DNA of 64,000 bases from Companilactobacillus mishanensis. GTDB lineage: Bacteria; Bacillota; Bacilli; Lactobacillales; Lactobacillaceae. Of the stretch, positions 60,505 to 64,000 are shown in pieces. A program made the position numbers and the translations under genes. The stretch covers positions 124,001-188,000 of the forward strand of contig NZ_RHON01000005.1 of the NCBI RefSeq assembly GCF_003946505.1, written 5' to 3'. The notes below the pieces were generated by a model. The model saw only the letters and a list, made by a program, of their open reading frames with translations. It was not told the DNA's origin and did no database searches. Numbering within the stretch: the first letter of the stretch is position 1; each line of letters starts with the position of its first letter.

Positions 60505-60861
60505 TCATTCCTCCTCTAGAATTACTTCGGTAATAACCAATTCGTCAGTATCAGAAATTGAGATAAGAATATTTCCTTTGTAGATATCAGTCTTGATGTA
60601 AGGTTTTCCAGAATCATAATTCAATACACTTAAATCGTGGAAACCAATTTTTCCAAGTCCAGTGCCCATTGCTTTAGTAAATGCTTCTTTGGCTGAGAAA
60701 CGCCCAGTTAAATAAGTCATTTGAGATTTTTCAGTACGCATAGATTTGAAAACTTCGATTTCATCATCATTCAAAATCTTTTCCAAAAACTTTGGATGTC
60801 TACCGTAAATTTTTCTAACTCTATCTATTTCTGCAATATCTATTCCTAAACCATTGATCAT
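60505..60861 (-). CDS. acpS: Holo-[acyl-carrier-protein] synthase
   Basis: Transfers phosphopantetheine from CoA to acyl carrier protein. About 118 residues with the metal-binding GLGIDIAEIDRVRKI near the start and TGRFSAKEAFTKAMGTGLG (motif WAAKEA-like). The ATG at 60861 is chosen; an upstream ATG at 60903 would add 14 unrelated residues. Followed at once by alr. Confidence 0.94.
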   Translation of the reverse strand: MINGLGIDIAEIDRVRKIYGRHPKFLEKILNDDEIEVFKSMRTEKSQMTYLTGRFSAKEAFTKAMGTGLGKIGFHDLSVLNYDSGKPYIKTDIYKGNILISISDTDELVITEVILEEE

Positions 60862-60932
60862 AGTAAATTCTTCACCTTTTTTAATAAAATAGGGACAAAG
60901 CAAATGATTGCTTCGTCCCCCATTTATTTTCT

Positions 60933-60962
60933 ATTATAATTCATTTGATACTAAAATCACAA
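60933..60962 (-). promoter_or_regulatory. Candidate promoter of acpS-alr
   Basis: On the minus strand TTGTGA (60957-60962), an 18-base spacer and TATAAT (60933-60938). Downstream a GGGAC...GTCCC hairpin (about 60891-60917) sits in the acpS leader. Confidence 0.45.
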
Positions 60963-60973
60963 ATCAACTTTTA

Positions 60974-62530
60974 TTATAGATTTGTTCTGATCTTAAAAGC
61001 CTTCTTTGATTGTGCTGGCTTCTTGTTTTCATGACGTCTGTGGCTATTGTTGCTGTTGCCACTCTTGCCACCATGGTTGCTTCCGCCACCATTGCGACGA
61101 TCATCATGTCTTCTACCACCACGATGTTCATTACGTTCGCCACCACGACGACCGCTATTAAAGCGATGGCGTTTGCCATGACCTGAACGGCTATGACTTT
61201 GTTTGCGACCTGGTAATGGACGTTCTGGAGCAATTTTAACTGGTACACTTTGTGCATCTTTGATTGCTGAAGTTAAGTAAACCATAACTAATTGTTCTGG
61301 TGTATATTCGTTCAACAATTCTTCAGTTGCATCCTTGAAACGATCCAAGTTCTTGTCATGAGATAAGGTATCTTTGATATCATCCTTAACTGATTCCATT
61401 TGACCTGATAAAACTTCTTTATCAGTTGGAGGTGACAATGGCTTCATGCGCTTCTTAGTCAAGTTTTCAATCGTACGTAAGTAGCTCATTTCGTTTGGTG
61501 TAACAAATGTTACAGAAACACCTGATTTACCGGCACGACCCGTACGTCCAATACGATGAACGTAACTATCAGGGTCTTGAGGGATATCATAGTTATAAAC
61601 GTGAGATACGTTTGAAATATCCAAACCACGAGCAGCAACATCAGTTGCAACTAAGAAATCAAGTTTTCCGGCCTTAAATTTACGTAAGACGCTTGTTCTC
61701 TTATCTTGAGACAAGTCACCATGAATACCCTCTGCATTGTAACCACGAGCTTGTAATCCACGTGTTAGTTCATCAACACGACGTTTTGTACGTCCGAAGA
61801 TCAAAGCCAATTCTGGTCCTTGAACATCGAAGATACGTGTCATCAAATCAAATTTTTCGAAATCACGAGCTTTAACAAAGTATTGATCAATGTTATCAGC
61901 AGTTAATTCTTTAGACTTGATCTTAACAACTTGTGGCTTTGTCATAAACTTATCAGCAATCTTCATGATAGGTTTTGGCATTGTAGCTGAAAATAGTAAT
62001 GTTTGATGTTGATGTGGAACGTTTGACAAGATATTTTCAATATCTTCAACAAATCCCATATCTAGCATTTCATCAGCTTCATCAAGTACTACTGTTTTTA
62101 CATTTTGTAATTTAAGTGTACGACGGTTGATATGATCAAGTAATCGTCCAGGAGTACCAACGATTACATGAGGATGGTTCTTTAAGGCATGGATTTGTCT
62201 TCTAATGTCAGAGCCACCATAAACTGATTGAACTCTAACTTTCTTTTTACTACCTAATTTGTACAATTCTTCTTGTGTCTGAATTGCTAATTCACGAGTT
62301 GGAGAAATAACCAACGCTTGAATATCGTTAGATGCCATATCTACAGCATCAAGGATCGGAAGACCAAACGCTGCTGTTTTACCAGTACCTGTTTGAGCTT
62401 GTCCAATCACATCATCACCAGATAATACTAGTGGAATAGTTTCTGCTTGGATAGGGGTTGTTTCTTCAAACCCTGCTTCATCCACAGCACTTAATAATCT
62501 TGAATCCAAATTTAATTCACTAAATTTCAC
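60974..62530 (-). CDS. cshA: DEAD-box RNA helicase CshA (GTG start)
   Basis: An ATP-dependent RNA helicase of ribosome assembly and mRNA decay. Motifs along the 518 residues: Q-motif before [62 protein letters not shown] and [13 protein letters not shown]. The C-terminal about 75 residues are rich in R, G, H, S and N, a nucleic-acid-binding tail. GTG start (62528-62530) with CGGAGG upstream. Confidence 0.95.
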   Translation of the reverse strand: MKFSELNLDSRLLSAVDEAGFEETTPIQAETIPLVLSGDDVIGQAQTGTGKTAAFGLPILDAVDMASNDIQALVISPTRELAIQTQEELYKLGSKKKVRVQSVYGGSDIRRQIHALKNHPHVIVGTPGRLLDHINRRTLKLQNVKTVVLDEADEMLDMGFVEDIENILSNVPHQHQTLLFSATMPKPIMKIADKFMTKPQVVKIKSKELTADNIDQYFVKARDFEKFDLMTRIFDVQGPELALIFGRTKRRVDELTRGLQARGYNAEGIHGDLSQDKRTSVLRKFKAGKLDFLVATDVAARGLDISNVSHVYNYDIPQDPDSYVHRIGRTGRAGKSGVSVTFVTPNEMSYLRTIENLTKKRMKPLSPPTDKEVLSGQMESVKDDIKDTLSHDKNLDRFKDATEELLNEYTPEQLVMVYLTSAIKDAQSVPVKIAPERPLPGRKQSHSRSGHGKRHRFNSGRRGGERNEHRGGRRHDDRRNGGGSNHGGKSGNSNNSHRRHENKKPAQSKKAFKIRTNL

Positions 62531-62547
62531 AAAAATCCTCCGTTTGA

Positions 62548-62585
62548 ACGTGGTAAAAAAATCATTTTTTTACAATACCACGTTA
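62548..62585 (-). terminator. Hairpin between murF and cshA
   Basis: AACGTGGTA and TACCACGTT form a 9-bp stem around a nested AAAAAAAT/ATTTTTTT pair. It lies right before the cshA ribosome binding site, so it may end murF transcripts or act in the cshA leader; the T-run after it is lacking. Confidence 0.45.
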
Positions 62586-62609
62586 TCCAATGTTACTCAA
62601 CCGACACAC

Positions 62610-63971
62610 TTAAATTAATTCATGTAAGACATTTTCTAGATGAATGCCATGACTCGCCTTTAGTAAAATGGTGTCATTTGAGTTTAATTCCTTATTAATG
62701 TCTTCAGTTAGTTTTTCTAACTGATCCTTACTATACCAGCTCAAATCTTGAGAGTCATACTTTTGAACTAGTAGGTCATACAATGCTTTCATCTCATCTC
62801 CGACAAGATATACCTTTTGGAAATCTTTCGGATCGATGTGGCTACTCAATGATTCGTGTAACTTTTTGGAAGAATCGCCTAACTCAAGCATATCTCCCAA
62901 TACGACCAATTTGCGGCCCGTCTGCAAGTTCTTGAGATTATCCAATACTTCACTTGCAGCTGTTGGATTTGAGTTATAAACATCACTCAAAACATCAGCT
63001 CCATTTTTGGCTTTCAGCCATTCGGTACGATTCTCAGTCACATACAAATGAGTTAAGGCCTCCTGCATTGCGGAAACCTTAATATGATATCTTTGTCCAA
63101 CTAGCAAGGCAGCCATAGCATTGTTGACGTTATATTCTCCCATAATCGGGATAGTAAATTCAACATCTGGCCAAAGATTTGTTTTGAAAGTAGTCTGGTT
63201 CTTATCAGACTTAACTTCCGTAGCAAAGATGGTGTTATTGTCATTACGACCAAAAGTCTCTGAACGCTGTTGTACGTTTTCGACACGTTCGTTCAATAAC
63301 GGTTCGTCACCGTCATAAATAAATAATCCATCTTCTTGTAAATGATGCGTAATTTCCATTTTTGCATCGGCAATCTTGTCACGAGTACCGAAAAATTCAA
63401 TATGAGCTTCACCGATCATTGTGATCACGGAAACATCTGGATTAGCCAAATCACTTAAATGATCGATTTGACCAGGACGATCCATACCCATTTCTACTAC
63501 TAATACTTCAGTATTGATCGGCATATTTAAAATCGTAAATGGAACACCGATTTCATTATTGAAATTTTGAGGTGTCTTCGCAACATTATTACTAACAGCC
63601 AAGATGCTAGCAATCATGTCTTTAGTAGTTGTTTTACCATTACTTCCGGTAACAGCTACCACCTTAGGATTTACTTTAGCTAAATAGTACTTAGCCAAGG
63701 TATCAAACGCCTTCATGACATCATCAACGGCTACATATGGAATCTTCTTATTTGGGATTCCATGATCATTTTGCCAAACACTTGCTGCGGCGCCATTTTC
63801 GATTGCACTATTGATAAATTCATGCCCATCACGTTCCCCTTGTAATGGAAAGAACAAATCACCGTCTTTTGCTTCACGACTGTCAAAACAAACTCCGGTA
63901 ATTTGGACATCAGGTATATTATCAGCTTTGATCTTCAAAGCTGAATAAACTTCTTGTAACTTCATTTTCAT
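62610..63971 (-). CDS. murF: UDP-N-acetylmuramoyl-tripeptide--D-alanyl-D-alanine ligase
   Basis: Adds D-Ala-D-Ala to the UDP-MurNAc tripeptide, the last cytoplasmic step of the peptidoglycan precursor. The Mur ligase ATP site VVAVTGSNGKTTTKDMIASI (about residues 105-125), NFNNEIGVPFTIL, VLVVEMGMDRPGQIDHLSDL and VLSDVYNSNPTAASEVLDNL are present in 453 residues. The start may be the ATG at 63971 or two codons later; a weak GGGGAA lies upstream. Confidence 0.95.
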   Translation of the reverse strand: MKMKLQEVYSALKIKADNIPDVQITGVCFDSREAKDGDLFFPLQGERDGHEFINSAIENGAAASVWQNDHGIPNKKIPYVAVDDVMKAFDTLAKYYLAKVNPKVVAVTGSNGKTTTKDMIASILAVSNNVAKTPQNFNNEIGVPFTILNMPINTEVLVVEMGMDRPGQIDHLSDLANPDVSVITMIGEAHIEFFGTRDKIADAKMEITHHLQEDGLFIYDGDEPLLNERVENVQQRSETFGRNDNNTIFATEVKSDKNQTTFKTNLWPDVEFTIPIMGEYNVNNAMAALLVGQRYHIKVSAMQEALTHLYVTENRTEWLKAKNGADVLSDVYNSNPTAASEVLDNLKNLQTGRKLVVLGDMLELGDSSKKLHESLSSHIDPKDFQKVYLVGDEMKALYDLLVQKYDSQDLSWYSKDQLEKLTEDINKELNSNDTILLKASHGIHLENVLHELI

Positions 63972-64000
63972 GAATACAGTTCCCCAGTTCCGAAAAAAAT

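Overview
This window reads as chromosomal DNA of a low-GC Gram-positive of the Lactobacillaceae. The signs are AT-rich DNA with strong AGGAGG-type ribosome binding sites, a Lactobacillus-like order of housekeeping genes (pth-mfd-flippase-rqcP-divIC-yabR-tilS-hpt-ftsH-hslO-dusB-lysS; clpC beside rpoBC; murF-cshA-acpS-alr), an L-lactate dehydrogenase very close to lactobacillar LdhL, and a TTG start codon on many genes. The genus cannot be fixed from sequence alone. A member of the Companilactobacillus/farciminis group is a guess.

Layout. 1-10563 is the S10-spc ribosomal protein operon on the minus strand (rpsJ to a truncated secY), with a near-consensus promoter at 10535-10563 and a GC-rich leader. 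A plus-strand CPBP membrane protease (10659-11816) separates it from rpsL-rpsG-fusA (11874-15093). 15161-17144 holds a prepilin peptidase, an esterase and a lone glucose-type EIIA protein. 17221-24833 is rpoBC, whose leader carries a terminator-like hairpin downstream of the promoter. clpC follows (no ctsR next to it), then a 0.4-kb gene-free gap, five tRNA genes (Val, Leu, Thr, Gly, Pro), and the long lysS-to-pth housekeeping block on the minus strand. ldh and a CBS-domain gene lie on the plus strand at 43074-44813.

The striking part is 44821-59365, a continuous selenium island. It holds every gene needed to make and insert selenocysteine: tRNA-Sec (selC), selD, selA and selB. It also has the selenium-associated accessory genes yedF, a DUF3343 carrier-like gene and a NifS-like aminotransferase. 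These are joined to a complete Stickland D-proline reductase operon (prdC, prdA, a CBO2463-type small gene, prdB, prdD, prdE, prdF) and a TauE/SafE permease. Two genes appear interrupted by an in-frame TGA but continue as selenoproteins: prdB (TGA at 54832-54834, T-A-G-U-G-T-C) and prdC (TGA at 57724-57726, C-Q-D-U). Each TGA is followed by a hairpin at the right distance for a bacterial SECIS element.

How it works together (family knowledge plus inference): PrdF racemises L-proline to D-proline. PrdA (self-cleaved to give a pyruvoyl group) and PrdB (Sec) reduce D-proline to 5-aminovalerate. PrdC, an RnfC-like selenoprotein, probably delivers the electrons. This would give a lactic acid bacterium an extra electron sink for NADH besides lactate. 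SelD, NifS-like, YedF and DUF3343 supply selenophosphate; SelA charges tRNA-Sec; SelB brings it to the ribosome. All protein genes of the island run in one direction from a promoter near 58960 to a terminator at 44821-44852, with selC divergent at the head. selC encodes its own CCA end whereas the five ordinary tRNAs here do not, which together with the rarity of selenocysteine in this group suggests the island was acquired.

The right end (59393-63971) is alr, acpS, cshA and murF.
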